Of a stretch of 64,000 nt of DNA, positions 1 through 8,428 are shown piece after piece. Position numbers and translations under genes: made by a program. The notes below the pieces were generated by a model, which worked only from the letters and a program-made list of their open reading frames with translations, was not told the DNA's origin and did not search any database. Source of the DNA: Pseudoalteromonas sp. BSi20652. GTDB lineage: Bacteria > Pseudomonadota > Gammaproteobacteria > Enterobacterales > Alteromonadaceae. Each line of letters opens with the position of its first letter. Positions within the stretch are counted from its first letter, which is position 1. Where the stretch lies: the NCBI RefSeq assembly GCF_000239855.1, contig NZ_BADT01000104.1, forward strand, positions 22,412 through 86,411. The letters run 5' to 3'.

Positions 1-171
1 TATGGCAGCCGGTATAAAACTCAGCGCCGTCATAATTGCTAAAACTTGTAACGTTACTGAGTAGTCCTGTGTGCCATCAGCGTTTGTTGTAATAGTAAGC
101 GCATCAATTCCTTCTGCACTTACATTTGGTACAAACACCATGGCAAAAATAATAAGCAGCCACTTTATCAT
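1..171 (-). CDS. fliP: FliP, flagellar export gate subunit (N-terminal part, runs off window)
   Basis: Only the first 57 codons are present; the gene continues past the left edge. FliP is an inner-membrane subunit of the FliPQR export gate of the flagellar type III secretion system. The visible protein starts [19 protein letters not shown], a cleavable signal peptide typical of FliP. It is followed by a short periplasmic stretch ([10 protein letters not shown]) and the start of the first membrane segment ([17 protein letters not shown]), with the family's FIPA motif. The ATG is at 169-171, four bases after the fliO stop, as expected in fliKLMNOPQR operons. Identity rests on these motifs and on gene order. 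Confidence 0.9.
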   Translation of the reverse strand, partial: MIKWLLIIFAMVFVPNVSAEGIDALTITTNADGTQDYSVTLQVLAIMTALSFIPAAI

Positions 172-175
172 AGGT

Positions 176-559
176 TTAATTCTTTTTATTTGGGGTTGAT
201 TGCGGGTTTAAGAGTTTACCAAATCGTTTAGCGAGTTCAGGCAGTTCTTTTTCACTTAGTGGGGTTTCTAACTTGTGTAAGTAATTAATACTATGAGGAG
301 TTACACCAAGTAAATGCTGAGCATTGTCTATCTCAACAACCATTAAACGCTCGCGAGAACCTAAAGGTAGGCTTCTGACTACTTTAAATTCATCGCTGTT
401 TGCTAAATTTGGATTAAGCTTTTTAACAAAAAATGCCAGCACTATAATTAGCACTAGCACCATCACAAGCGACAGCACCATAGAGAGTATATCCCCAGTC
501 GGTGTTGCTACATCTGCTTTTGAAAAAACGGAACTCGTTAAAGCAACTAATAAGCTCAT
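176..559 (-). CDS. fliO: FliO, flagellar export apparatus membrane protein
   Basis: 127-aa protein with an N-terminal signal-like segment (about residues 1-15), one membrane helix (about 25-46, [20 protein letters not shown]) and a small cytoplasmic FliO/YscJ-like domain. FliO assists assembly of the FliP ring of the flagellar export gate. It overlaps the fliN stop by 4 bases and precedes fliP, the usual order. The family is poorly conserved in sequence, so length, topology and position between fliN and fliP carry the call. The segment [19 protein letters not shown] is typical of FliO. Confidence 0.88.
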   Translation of the reverse strand: MSLLVALTSSVFSKADVATPTGDILSMVLSLVMVLVLIIVLAFFVKKLNPNLANSDEFKVVRSLPLGSRERLMVVEIDNAQHLLGVTPHSINYLHKLETPLSEKELPELAKRFGKLLNPQSTPNKKN

Positions 560-954
560 CGTAGTTTTTTGATCCGCTCTACTTGGCTTATCACGTCTGT
601 TAAGCGAATACCAAACTTGTCGTTTACCACAACCACTTCACCATGGGCTATCAAAGTACCGTTAACTAGCACGTCCAACGGCTCGCCCGCAACACGGTCA
701 AGCTCAACAACAGAGCCTTGGTTGAGTTGCAATAAGTTACGAATATTAATTTTAGAGCGCCCTACTTCCATTGAAATAGTAACGGGGATATCTAAAATAG
801 TGTCTAGCTTTCGTTTTTCATCGCCACTCATTTCGTGTTTTGAATCACTTAACTCATCGAGCTCTGCAACATGCGCTTCGCTACTATCATCTGGAGCTTC
901 GGCTTCTGCTAATGCTGCTGCCCATTCGTCCATTGTGTCTTGATCATCGCTCAT
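556..954 (-). CDS. fliN: FliN, flagellar motor switch C-ring protein
   Basis: 132-aa C-ring protein. About 50 N-terminal residues are acidic and probably disordered. A SpoA (surface presentation of antigens) domain follows at about residues 55-130, with LDIPVTISMEVGRSKINIRN, VVELDRVAGEPLDVLVNG and GEVVVVNDKFGIRLTDV. FliN stacks at the base of the rotor with FliM and helps dock FliH/export cargo and CheY-P. The gene lies 20 bases after fliM and overlaps fliO by 4 bases. The acidic N-terminal extension is common in Vibrio-like FliN. Confidence 0.96.
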   Translation of the reverse strand: MSDDQDTMDEWAAALAEAEAPDDSSEAHVAELDELSDSKHEMSGDEKRKLDTILDIPVTISMEVGRSKINIRNLLQLNQGSVVELDRVAGEPLDVLVNGTLIAHGEVVVVNDKFGIRLTDVISQVERIKKLR

Positions 955-974
955 ACTTTTAACCTTTTAATCAA

Positions 975-2066
975 TTACCAGTCTAAGTCTACACCGTCAG
1001 AGAGGTGTAAATCATCTTCTAGTTCTGCTAATTCTGCATCTGAGTCAATTTTCTTGCCGCCTTTGGTAAATACATGCAGCTCAGATTTAACTGAATCAGG
1101 TCGTTTAATTTTTTCACTAATTTGAAGCGCAACATTATCGCGAGAGCGACCCATCTTGGCTCTAAATGTAGGGAGTTCTTCAACAAATACGGTTATATGT
1201 TCAGGCATTTCAACCGGAATAATATCACCGGCTTTGAGTTCCATAATCTGTCTTAAAGTTAAATCGACTTCAAGTAACTGAGTCGACATATCAACCTCTA
1301 CATCCATTATTTCGTCTCGAAGTGCTTTGCTCCAACGTAAATCGGTATCCTCAGTATCAGACTGAACACCCGCATCTAACAGTTCTCGAATTGGCTCAAG
1401 CATAGAGTAAGGTAGTGCAATATGAAAATCACCACCGCCACCATCAAGCTCAATATGGAAAGAACTAATAACCACAACCTCGGTCGGGCTTACAATATTA
1501 GCCATAGCTGGGTTTACTTCAGAATCGAGATATTCAAACGATACATCCATAACCGGTGCCCATGCTTCTTTATAATCTTCAAAGATAATTTTAAGGAGCA
1601 TTTGCACAATACGACGTTCTGTAGGCGTAAATTCTCGGCCTTCTATTTTTGCATGATAACGCCCGTCGCCACCAAAAAAGTTATCTACCAAAATAAACAC
1701 AAGTCGTGCTTCCATGGTAATCAGGCCTGTACCTTTTAAAGGTCTAAAACGCACCATATTTAAGCTAGTTGGAACAAATAGAGTATGAATATACTCACCA
1801 AATTTAATCATTTGCACGCCGTTAATAGACACCTCTGCGGTGCGGCGCATCATATTAAATAGGCTAATTCGCATATGACGAGCAAAGCGTTCATTAACAA
1901 TTTCAAGTGTCGGCATACGACCACGTACGATCCGATCTTGCGAAGAAAAATCGTACTGAAGCGTACTTCCCCCGCCATCTTCACCGTCGTTTATATCTTC
2001 CTCGTCAACGTCATCAACACCATGCAATAGCGCATCAATTTCGTCTTGGGATAATAAATCGCTCAC
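975..2066 (-). CDS. fliM: FliM, flagellar motor switch protein
   Basis: 363-aa rotor switch protein. The N-terminal LSQDEIDALL (residues 4-13) is the conserved CheY-P binding peptide. It is followed by a CheC-like middle domain (about 45-240, with the GGDG motif at NFFGGDGRY) and a C-terminal SpoA domain (about 250-330) resembling FliN. The start codon is GTG at 2064-2066, preceded by AAGGGG at good spacing. Acidic N- and C-terminal extensions make it a little longer than the E. coli protein. It sits between fliL (9-base gap) and fliN. It transmits chemotactic signals to rotor direction. Confidence 0.97.
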   Translation of the reverse strand: MSDLLSQDEIDALLHGVDDVDEEDINDGEDGGGSTLQYDFSSQDRIVRGRMPTLEIVNERFARHMRISLFNMMRRTAEVSINGVQMIKFGEYIHTLFVPTSLNMVRFRPLKGTGLITMEARLVFILVDNFFGGDGRYHAKIEGREFTPTERRIVQMLLKIIFEDYKEAWAPVMDVSFEYLDSEVNPAMANIVSPTEVVVISSFHIELDGGGGDFHIALPYSMLEPIRELLDAGVQSDTEDTDLRWSKALRDEIMDVEVDMSTQLLEVDLTLRQIMELKAGDIIPVEMPEHITVFVEELPTFRAKMGRSRDNVALQISEKIKRPDSVKSELHVFTKGGKKIDSDAELAELEDDLHLSDGVDLDW

Positions 2067-2075
2067 GCTAACCCC

Positions 2076-2612
2076 TTATTGCATCACAAAGCCGGTAAAC
2101 AATACCCGCTCAATTACTTTGCTACCTTCAACATCCATTAAAGCTTTTTGTACCTTTTCAAGTGCAGAAAAACGAAGTGTTTCTTTACCCGCACTCGTAC
2201 TTAACTCATCGGCAGTTGTAGTAGAAAAAACGCTCAAAAGTGTACCTTCTATAAGCGGAATATGTTTTTTAGCTGTTTCTTCATTTACTTCACCACGAAC
2301 TAATAACTGTACTTTAATTTGTACAATTCTGTCGCGACTTGAACCGGGAACATTAAATACAAATGGGCGTGGCATCGCAACATATAAAGCACTGCCTATT
2401 TCAGCCGATGAACCAGAGGCTGTAGGAGCAGCATCAGTGGACACCGTAGTCTCTTCATCTAAGGTTTCAACTGGCGCATCCGAACCTGATATAAAAAAGT
2501 AACCCGCAGCACCGCCACCTATAATGAGAAGTGCAGCCGCAACAATTATTATTAGTTTCTTTTTACTTTTACCGGTTTCTTCGATTTCTAAACTTGTTTC
2601 TTCAGCCATCAT
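2076..2612 (-). CDS. fliL: FliL, flagellar basal body-associated protein
   Basis: 178-aa single-pass inner-membrane protein. A short cytoplasmic head (GKSKKK) precedes a transmembrane helix at about residues 20-42 (LIIIVAAALLIIGGGAAGYFFI). A linker rich in Thr, Glu and Asp leads to the periplasmic FliL domain (about 75-178: YVAMPRPFVFNVPG, RIVQIKVQLLVRG, VLFTGFVMQ). FliL surrounds or stabilises the stator. Two ATGs stand in tandem; the first (2610-2612) follows AAAGGA by only a few bases, so the second is equally plausible. It is the gene after fliK in the operon. Confidence 0.94.
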   Translation of the reverse strand: MMAEETSLEIEETGKSKKKLIIIVAAALLIIGGGAAGYFFISGSDAPVETLDEETTVSTDAAPTASGSSAEIGSALYVAMPRPFVFNVPGSSRDRIVQIKVQLLVRGEVNEETAKKHIPLIEGTLLSVFSTTTADELSTSAGKETLRFSALEKVQKALMDVEGSKVIERVLFTGFVMQ

Positions 2613-2666
2613 GATTCCTTTAATCGCAAAGGTACTTGCTTGTTTTAGTTATTATAATAGCAGCAC

Positions 2667-3308
2667 TTAGGCATAGTAATCTATTGATGATGAAGTTTGT
2701 TGTCGAGAACTTTGTGCAGTGTTATTTGCTTGCTCGTCGTTTTCATCATTAACTGACTTATTATTAGCCAAATTACCTTGGGTTCCACTCTCACTTTGCT
2801 CGGCAGTTTCACCACCTGATTGCCCATAAGAAATAGTACTTTCACCAAGCTCTAGCCCTTGTTGCGCTAACATTTCACGTAAGCGCGGCATTGATTGCTC
2901 AAGTGCTTCTTTGGCTTGCTGGTTTTGTACTACAAAGTTTATATGAGCTTGTTCTGCATCGCTGCGAATACGTATTTGCATACTGCCCATTTCGGGAGGA
3001 TCTAGGCGAATTTCTGCCTCTTTATTATTAATGCTCAGCATTGAGCTAACGCGCTCTTGCAGTAATTTAGCTGCATCACTTTTAACAATATTAATTGCCT
3101 GCATTACACCAGGATCAATACTTACTTGCTTAACTTGCGATGTACTTTGTAATTGTTGAGTTTGTATTATTTGGGTATCGAATAAGCTCTGCTCGTAACT
3201 TAATGAGTCGTATTGGCTTAATGTGCTCACTTGCTGAGTATTTAAAGCAGCTGTAATTTGCGTAAATACTTGTGCTACGCGTGCAGGAGTTTGTTCTGCC
3301 GTTATTTT
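2667..3308 (-). CDS. fliK: FliK C-terminal part (hook-length control; downstream half of an apparently frameshifted gene)
   Basis: This frame encodes the C-terminal substrate-specificity domain of FliK. The region EAEIRLDPPEMGSMQIRI and the following residues up to AQQGLELGESTISYG are the Flg_hook domain. That domain switches the export gate from rod/hook to filament substrates. The first in-frame start-like codon is GTG at 3228-3230, but coherent FliK-like sequence (ITAEQTPARVAQVFTQITAA) continues upstream in the same frame to 3308, where it meets TAA. The N-terminal half lies in another frame at 3302-4687. One extra A in the A6 run at 3305-3310 would join the two into a protein of about 673 aa. 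No ribosome binding site of note precedes the GTG, so independent translation is doubtful. Confidence 0.85.
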   Translation of the reverse strand, partial: KITAEQTPARVAQVFTQITAALNTQQVSTLSQYDSLSYEQSLFDTQIIQTQQLQSTSQVKQVSIDPGVMQAINIVKSDAAKLLQERVSSMLSINNKEAEIRLDPPEMGSMQIRIRSDAEQAHINFVVQNQQAKEALEQSMPRLREMLAQQGLELGESTISYGQSGGETAEQSESGTQGNLANNKSVNDENDEQANNTAQSSRQQTSSSIDYYA

Positions 3309-4687
3309 TTAAGCCCCTCTTTTTGTAATTCTTCAAGTGAATTTAATAAATCATCACCCTTAGTTGAGGCTGTTGTGGCTTTATTTAAATCAGCTCCTTC
3401 GCTTGTCGATGTCTTTAAACTTAACTTTTGGGGATTATATACTGTATTAGGAGTCTCTGACGCTACAAACGTTTTTGAGTCTGCCTTAGCGGTATCGGCA
3501 AGTCCTATTTCAATTTGAGCTTTTAACTCATTAACTGTTTGCTTAAGCACTGCCAACTGCTCGCCTTTAGGCTGCTCTGTTTTAATATAAGCGTTTAATT
3601 GCGTTAATAAACTTTGTTTTTCAGTTGTATTAAGTGAATTTATTTCTGCGCTAAAAGAGTGTTTTGTTATCGTGCTTTGCGTTTTTTCGTTATCAGTAAT
3701 AAATTGCGCAAGCATTTGCTTAAGATTTGAAGTGTTACTAGTTGCGTTACTTGTTGAATCAGTATTTTCTGATACCTTAACTTGCGCATTAAGTTGTGAG
3801 CGCTGCTCAGGCGTTAAACTAGCAATAACATTATTAGCTTTAATTAAGCTCGCATCTTTAGTCATTAACGCATCTATTGCTGCATTATTATCATCTTCAG
3901 TTGCAGTTAAAGAAGACTGAGTAACGCCCGCTTTGTCGCTGAGTGTTGGCAAAACTATATTATCTTTATCAGCAGACTTATTTTGTCCTAGTTGCTCTTT
4001 ATAACTCATTGGAGAAAATTCAGGTTTATCGAATATAGGACCAATGCTGTCATCGGGCTTTTTAATTGTAGGATTTAATGGCCCTTCAATAGCGTCGGCA
4101 GCACTAGTTTTAGGATGCTTGCCTACATTTAATGGTAACGAGTTCAAAGACAATGAGCTTAAGTTATCGCTTTTTGAATCCGTTGATTTAGCCGTTTTAA
4201 AGTCTACATTAGTGGCAATTGGATTTTGCACTGCACTGGCTGTATTCGCTTCTTCAGCCGATACTTCATCACTTGTTTTAGAAGATAAAACTACTGCGGT
4301 GGTTTCTAGCTCTGCATTTTCTGATTCTAAACTGTTAGTCGCATCGAACGGCTTATTAACTGAAGTGCTCATTGCTTGTGCTGAATTAATTTGATCAAGC
4401 ATCTCAACAGACACAAAAGTAACTTCGTCCGTTGTTACTTCATCTAGCGCTACGCTCAGATTTTCATTTTCTTCTGGCTGTTTATGCTTAGGTATGGCAA
4501 TCGAATTTTCCGCATCGGGATTTTTATTGCCTTTAAGCAAAGGCTCCATAGAGTTATGCGCTTCGTTTAGCTGACTTAAAAATTCCTCGCCTAAATCCCC
4601 CTCACTATTAGCTAAGCTATTGTCTTTAAAAGCTAACAGTGAATCTTTTTCAGAAGAAACTAAAAACGAAATGTTATTCATCGCCAT
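3302..4687 (-). CDS. fliK: FliK N-terminal part (hook-length ruler; upstream half of an apparently frameshifted gene)
   Basis: 461-residue low-complexity protein rich in Ser, Thr, Asn, Lys and Glu, typical of the unfolded ruler region of FliK. It starts MAMNNISFLVSSEKDS and ends ELQKEGLKK at TAA (3302-3304). The expected Flg_hook domain is missing here and appears one frame over at 2667-3308. The junction sequence CTTAAAAAATAACGG reads on into that domain if one A is added. It is the first gene of the fliK-L-M-N-O-P unit and lies behind a sigma-54-type promoter at 4759-4772. As written the product would be truncated and should not switch export specificity. Confidence 0.85.
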   Translation of the reverse strand: MAMNNISFLVSSEKDSLLAFKDNSLANSEGDLGEEFLSQLNEAHNSMEPLLKGNKNPDAENSIAIPKHKQPEENENLSVALDEVTTDEVTFVSVEMLDQINSAQAMSTSVNKPFDATNSLESENAELETTAVVLSSKTSDEVSAEEANTASAVQNPIATNVDFKTAKSTDSKSDNLSSLSLNSLPLNVGKHPKTSAADAIEGPLNPTIKKPDDSIGPIFDKPEFSPMSYKEQLGQNKSADKDNIVLPTLSDKAGVTQSSLTATEDDNNAAIDALMTKDASLIKANNVIASLTPEQRSQLNAQVKVSENTDSTSNATSNTSNLKQMLAQFITDNEKTQSTITKHSFSAEINSLNTTEKQSLLTQLNAYIKTEQPKGEQLAVLKQTVNELKAQIEIGLADTAKADSKTFVASETPNTVYNPQKLSLKTSTSEGADLNKATTASTKGDDLLNSLEELQKEGLKK

Positions 4688-4758
4688 AAATCACCTAATA
4701 CCATTACGGCAATATGCCACCGCATACCGCCAAAAGTTGAATTTCACTGAGTAACAAA

Positions 4759-4772
4759 GCAATTAACGTGCC
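4759..4772 (-). promoter_or_regulatory. sigma-54 promoter for fliK operon
   Basis: On the minus strand the sequence is TAGGCACGTTAATTGCTTTG. GG and GC are separated by exactly 10 bases (GGCAC-N5-TTGC), a near-consensus -24/-12 element. It lies about 70 bases upstream of the fliK start in the 133-base gap after fliJ. This makes fliKLMNOP a unit separate from fliEFGHIJ. Confidence 0.75.
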
Positions 4773-4820
4773 TAACTTATAACGCTTTACGACGTTAGAA
4801 AAAACTGATTAGCTGAAAAT

Positions 4821-5225
4821 TCATCTAACTATTTTTTGCTCGTTTTTTGCCATTAACGCATTTGCTTTGAGTTTTTGATTTTCGATTAGTTTAGCAACTG
4901 CTTTAGCTTTAATTTGCTGTTTAAGCCATAAAGTTTTACGTTGAGTAACAACTTGCTTAGCGGTATTTACTGTACTTGCTTGTTGGCGAATTGCCTCTTC
5001 AATTTTAGCTATAAAAGCATGGTACTGCCCAAACCCCGCACTAGATAAACCCGACTTACCTTTTAGATGTAACTGCTGAGAGTATTCAAGTCTAAAATTG
5101 TTTAAACCTTGCAGCTTTTGTTGATTCGATTGCAAGTTTTGATTGGCTTGTAAGTAACTCATGCGCAAATTTTCTTCTTTATCATTTTCAATTTTGAGCA
5201 GTAAATCGAGTTTGTTTTTAGCCAT
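4821..5225 (-). CDS. fliJ: FliJ, flagellar export chaperone/ATPase stalk
   Basis: 134-aa, highly charged, almost entirely helical coiled-coil protein (KLDLLLKIENDKEENLRMSY ... ALMAKNEQKIVR). FliJ inserts in the FliI hexamer as its central stalk and recycles export chaperones. It overlaps the fliI stop by one base (TAATG) and is the last gene of the fliEFGHIJ unit. Sequence conservation in FliJ is low, so position and helical composition carry the call. Confidence 0.9.
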   Translation of the reverse strand: MAKNKLDLLLKIENDKEENLRMSYLQANQNLQSNQQKLQGLNNFRLEYSQQLHLKGKSGLSSAGFGQYHAFIAKIEEAIRQQASTVNTAKQVVTQRKTLWLKQQIKAKAVAKLIENQKLKANALMAKNEQKIVR

Positions 5226-6559
5226 TATGCTTGTCCTAGTAACTGAGCAAGACCTTGCAGACCATCATCGTAACTAATGACATCTCGCATACCTTGTTGT
5301 AAGAATGCATTCACTCTTGGCATCATATTTATAGCTTGGTCGAGTACTTGATCGGTCCCTTTTTGATAAGCACCTAAAGTAATCATATCTTTGTTTTGTT
5401 GATACATTGAATAAACTTGCTTAAGCACTCGGGCTTGTTGCATATGCGGCTCAGAAACAACTTGAGGCATAACACGCGAAATCGACTTTTCTATATCTAT
5501 AGCGGGATAGTGCCCGCTGTCGGCTAAATCACGCGATAGTACAATGTGGCCATCTAAAATAGCTCGCGCTGCATCAGCAATAGGGTCTTGCATATCATCG
5601 CCTTCACTCAACACCGTAAAAAAGGCAGTAATTGAACCTTGCCCTTCACCGCCATTACCAGCACGCTCCACCAGCGCAGGTAGTTTAGCAAACACCGAAG
5701 GCGGATATCCCTTTGTAGCAGGAGGCTCGCCTACAGCAAGTGCAATTTCACGTTGCGCCATTGCGTAACGCGTTACAGAATCGAGTAATAATAATACGTT
5801 TAAACCCTGATCTCTAAAATACTCTGCAATAGTTACGGCGCTCTCACAGCCTTTTAAACGCATAAGCGGTGATGAATCAGCAGGTGCTGCAACAACAACA
5901 GAGCGTTTACGCCCTTCTACACCGAGTATTTCTTCAATAAATTCTTTTACTTCGCGGCCACGCTCACCCACTAAGCCAACAACAATGACATCCGCTTCAC
6001 TTCCTCGGGTCATCATACCCAGCAGTACTGATTTACCCACACCTGAGCCTGCAAACAAGCCCATTCGCTGGCCTTGCCCCACTGTAATTACCGAGTTAAT
6101 AGCTCGCACACCTACATCCATAGGCTTAGTGATTGGTCTTCTTGAAAGCGGGTTTATAGTATTTTGTGCAAACTTTAAATAATGCTCAGCATTAATTTTA
6201 CCCAGGCCATCTAGCGGCCGGCCTAAACCATCAACCACCCGCCCCAATAAGCTCATGCCTACAGGTAAACCTAAGTTGTTAACCTGAGGAATAACACGCG
6301 CACCGGGTAATACACCAGAGATGTGGTCGTTAGGCATTAAGTATAAAGTTTGATCGTTAAAACCGACTATTTCAGCGTCTACAAAGCCGTTCATGGTTTC
6401 TATTTTACATTGACTACCAACGGGTGCACGTAAACCTCTAGCCTCAAGGGTCAGGCCAACAACACGCGTTAAAATACCTGCCACAGCAGGCGCTGGGGTT
6501 TTAATATGTTGTTGATATTGAGATAAGCGTTCGCTTAAAGGTGCACGTTGAGTTGACAT
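5225..6559 (-). CDS. fliI: FliI, flagellum-specific export ATPase
   Basis: 444-aa ATPase of the flagellar type III export system, related to F1-beta. It has an N-terminal beta-barrel (about 25-95), Walker A GSGVGKS (about residue 170), the ERGREV motif, Walker [20 protein letters not shown] and a C-terminal helical domain. The glutamate of VGERGREV is present, so the enzyme should be active. It docks with FliH and FliJ, genes that flank it here (18-base gap to fliH, 1-base overlap with fliJ). Length is normal. Confidence 0.98.
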   Translation of the reverse strand: MSTQRAPLSERLSQYQQHIKTPAPAVAGILTRVVGLTLEARGLRAPVGSQCKIETMNGFVDAEIVGFNDQTLYLMPNDHISGVLPGARVIPQVNNLGLPVGMSLLGRVVDGLGRPLDGLGKINAEHYLKFAQNTINPLSRRPITKPMDVGVRAINSVITVGQGQRMGLFAGSGVGKSVLLGMMTRGSEADVIVVGLVGERGREVKEFIEEILGVEGRKRSVVVAAPADSSPLMRLKGCESAVTIAEYFRDQGLNVLLLLDSVTRYAMAQREIALAVGEPPATKGYPPSVFAKLPALVERAGNGGEGQGSITAFFTVLSEGDDMQDPIADAARAILDGHIVLSRDLADSGHYPAIDIEKSISRVMPQVVSEPHMQQARVLKQVYSMYQQNKDMITLGAYQKGTDQVLDQAINMMPRVNAFLQQGMRDVISYDDGLQGLAQLLGQA

Positions 6560-6577
6560 AACACGCCAATAAAATAG

Positions 6578-7384
6578 TTAGATACCACTATTATGCAAAA
6601 AACTATCCAACGTTTCTTTGACACGTGTTTTAAGGGTCATGTCGAGTGACGATTGCGCTGTTTTAACTTCACAGCCACCGCGTTCAAGAGTGGGTTCTGC
6701 CATTAATTGCCAGTTATTATCAATAATGGTTTGTTCGCCGTAGCTCTCTTTTATGAGTTCTAAATCTTCGGGGTTTAAATGGATTCGTACTTTTTCTTGT
6801 TCAGCATTTAGTGAATTAATACTTTGCTTTAACGTATGTAAAATCACATCAGGCGATGTTTTTACTTCTTGATAAATAACAGCTTCAGCTAACATACTTG
6901 CAAGTTGCACTAACTGTTTTTCAGCTTGTTCATCCACCTTATCTAGCGGTGCATTTAAGCCCTCTAAAATGGCTTTTAAACTCGTTAACTGCTCTTCAAT
7001 TAATGGTTTTACATCATCAAGACCTTTTGTCTTACCTTGCTCTAAGCCTTCTTTATAGCCTGCTTCTTTACCTTCACCAACGCCTTTTTCAAAGCCATCT
7101 ATGTAGCCCTGTTCATGACCTTGCTTAAGGCCTTCTTCGTAAGCATCTTGTCTAATGCGTTCAAGCTCAACCATGGTAAGCGTAGGAAGCTCAGGTTCTT
7201 GCGGCTCATCAATAGGCATTTCTTCGGCTAATTCTTTTTTGTACAGCTCACTAAGCGGTGTGCCGTAAGCTGTAGAGCGATTGCCAAAGCTCCTCTCATC
7301 AGGTGCTACATCTGGAATAGCCCAATTTTTTAATAATTCATCAGCTTCATCAGCCCGAAGTGTGCGTCCTTTGAGTTTACTCAT
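6578..7384 (-). CDS. fliH: FliH, negative regulator of the FliI ATPase
   Basis: 268-aa cytoplasmic stator of the export ATPase. Its hallmark GxxxG repeat helix lies at about residues 84-125 (GLKQGHEQGYIDGFEKG and following GEGKEAGYKEGLEQG). A C-terminal FliH/HrpE globular domain follows (about 130-265). The N-terminal segment LLKNWAIPDV is the conserved W-containing peptide that anchors FliH to FliN and FlhA. ATG at 7382-7384, 3 bases after the fliG stop. Confidence 0.95.
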   Translation of the reverse strand: MSKLKGRTLRADEADELLKNWAIPDVAPDERSFGNRSTAYGTPLSELYKKELAEEMPIDEPQEPELPTLTMVELERIRQDAYEEGLKQGHEQGYIDGFEKGVGEGKEAGYKEGLEQGKTKGLDDVKPLIEEQLTSLKAILEGLNAPLDKVDEQAEKQLVQLASMLAEAVIYQEVKTSPDVILHTLKQSINSLNAEQEKVRIHLNPEDLELIKESYGEQTIIDNNWQLMAEPTLERGGCEVKTAQSSLDMTLKTRVKETLDSFLHNSGI

Positions 7385-7387
7385 AGT

Positions 7388-8428
7388 TTACAGGAACTCC
7401 TCGCCGCCGCCGCCGCCGAGCTGAATTTCACCCGAGTCAGATAAACGACGCGCTGTTGATAAAATCTCTTTTTGCGCTGCTTCTACTTCGCTTATACGGA
7501 CCGGTGCCATAGCTTCTAAATCATCAGCAAGCATTTCGGCTGCACGCTTAGACATATTGCCCAATATCTTGTCTTTAAGGGCATCGTCGGTGCCCTTAAT
7601 TGCTTTCATTAAAACGTCTTGTTGTACTTCTCGTAGAATTGCTTGAATACCACGGTCATCAACATCCATTAAGTTTTCAAACACAAACATTAAGTCTTGA
7701 ATTTGCTGCGACATCTCTTCGTCATGTTCACGAATCGAGTCCATTAATTGCCCTTCTACGTTGGTATCTAGGTAGTTCATAATATCTGCAGCAGCTTTTA
7801 AGCCACCCATTTTAGCCGCTTGCGCACCGGCTTGGCCGGCAAATTGTTTTTCCATGATTTCGTTTAGCTCTTGCAGTGCTGCTGGCTGAACTTCTTCAAG
7901 GTTAGCAATACGCATAGTTAAATCTAAGCGAACTTTTTCAGGGAACTGGGCAATAATTTCAGCTGACTGCTCTGGCTCTAAGTACGATAATACAATGGTT
8001 TGAATTTGTGGATGCTCATTACGAATAATATTCGCTACCTGCTTAGAGTCCATCCATTTTAATGAATCCAAGCCTTTAGCGCCTGAGCCCATAACAATTT
8101 GGTCAATAAGGCTAGCAGCTTTGTCTTCACCAAGCGCTGCGGTAAGCGCCTTTTTAATAAAGTCTTCCGACTGAAAACCAATCGTACTAAAGCTTTGAAT
8201 TTGTTCTATAAATAAGTTATGCACAGCGCTTATTTTAGCTTGTGATAAGTCCTGTAATCCAGCCATCGCCATACCCACTTTTTGTACCTGTTTAGGCTCT
8301 AAGTGTTTAAGTATTTGCGCGGCATCTTCTTCTGATAAACTCAAAAGCAATATAGCGGCTTTATCTACTCCATCGAGCTTATCAACATCAAAAGCTGGTG
8401 GGAGTTGTTTTTGTTCTTGATCAGTCAT
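7388..8428 (-). CDS. fliG: FliG, flagellar motor switch protein
   Basis: 346-aa rotor protein with three armadillo-like domains. The middle-domain EHPQ motif (NEHPQIQTIVLSYL) binds FliM. The C-terminal torque helix FVFENLMDVDDRGIQAILRE carries the charged residues that face the stator. The C-terminus ends with a glycine stretch (LGGGGGEEFL), a small oddity. It overlaps the fliF stop by 8 bases, so translation is probably coupled to the MS-ring protein it binds. Confidence 0.98.
   Translation of the reverse strand: MTDQEQKQLPPAFDVDKLDGVDKAAILLLSLSEEDAAQILKHLEPKQVQKVGMAMAGLQDLSQAKISAVHNLFIEQIQSFSTIGFQSEDFIKKALTAALGEDKAASLIDQIVMGSGAKGLDSLKWMDSKQVANIIRNEHPQIQTIVLSYLEPEQSAEIIAQFPEKVRLDLTMRIANLEEVQPAALQELNEIMEKQFAGQAGAQAAKMGGLKAAADIMNYLDTNVEGQLMDSIREHDEEMSQQIQDLMFVFENLMDVDDRGIQAILREVQQDVLMKAIKGTDDALKDKILGNMSKRAAEMLADDLEAMAPVRISEVEAAQKEILSTARRLSDSGEIQLGGGGGEEFL

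Noticed and set aside
3302-3316. Programmed -1 ribosomal frameshift in fliK
   Set aside because: CTTAAAAAATAA lacks the full X-XXY-YYZ heptamer in the zero frame and no stimulating structure was evident; an A6 run is short for polymerase slippage. Kept only as a minor alternative.
3130-3336. 68-aa reading frame across the fliK junction
   Set aside because: A third frame over the same DNA with basic, unlikely composition; the other two frames read as FliK.
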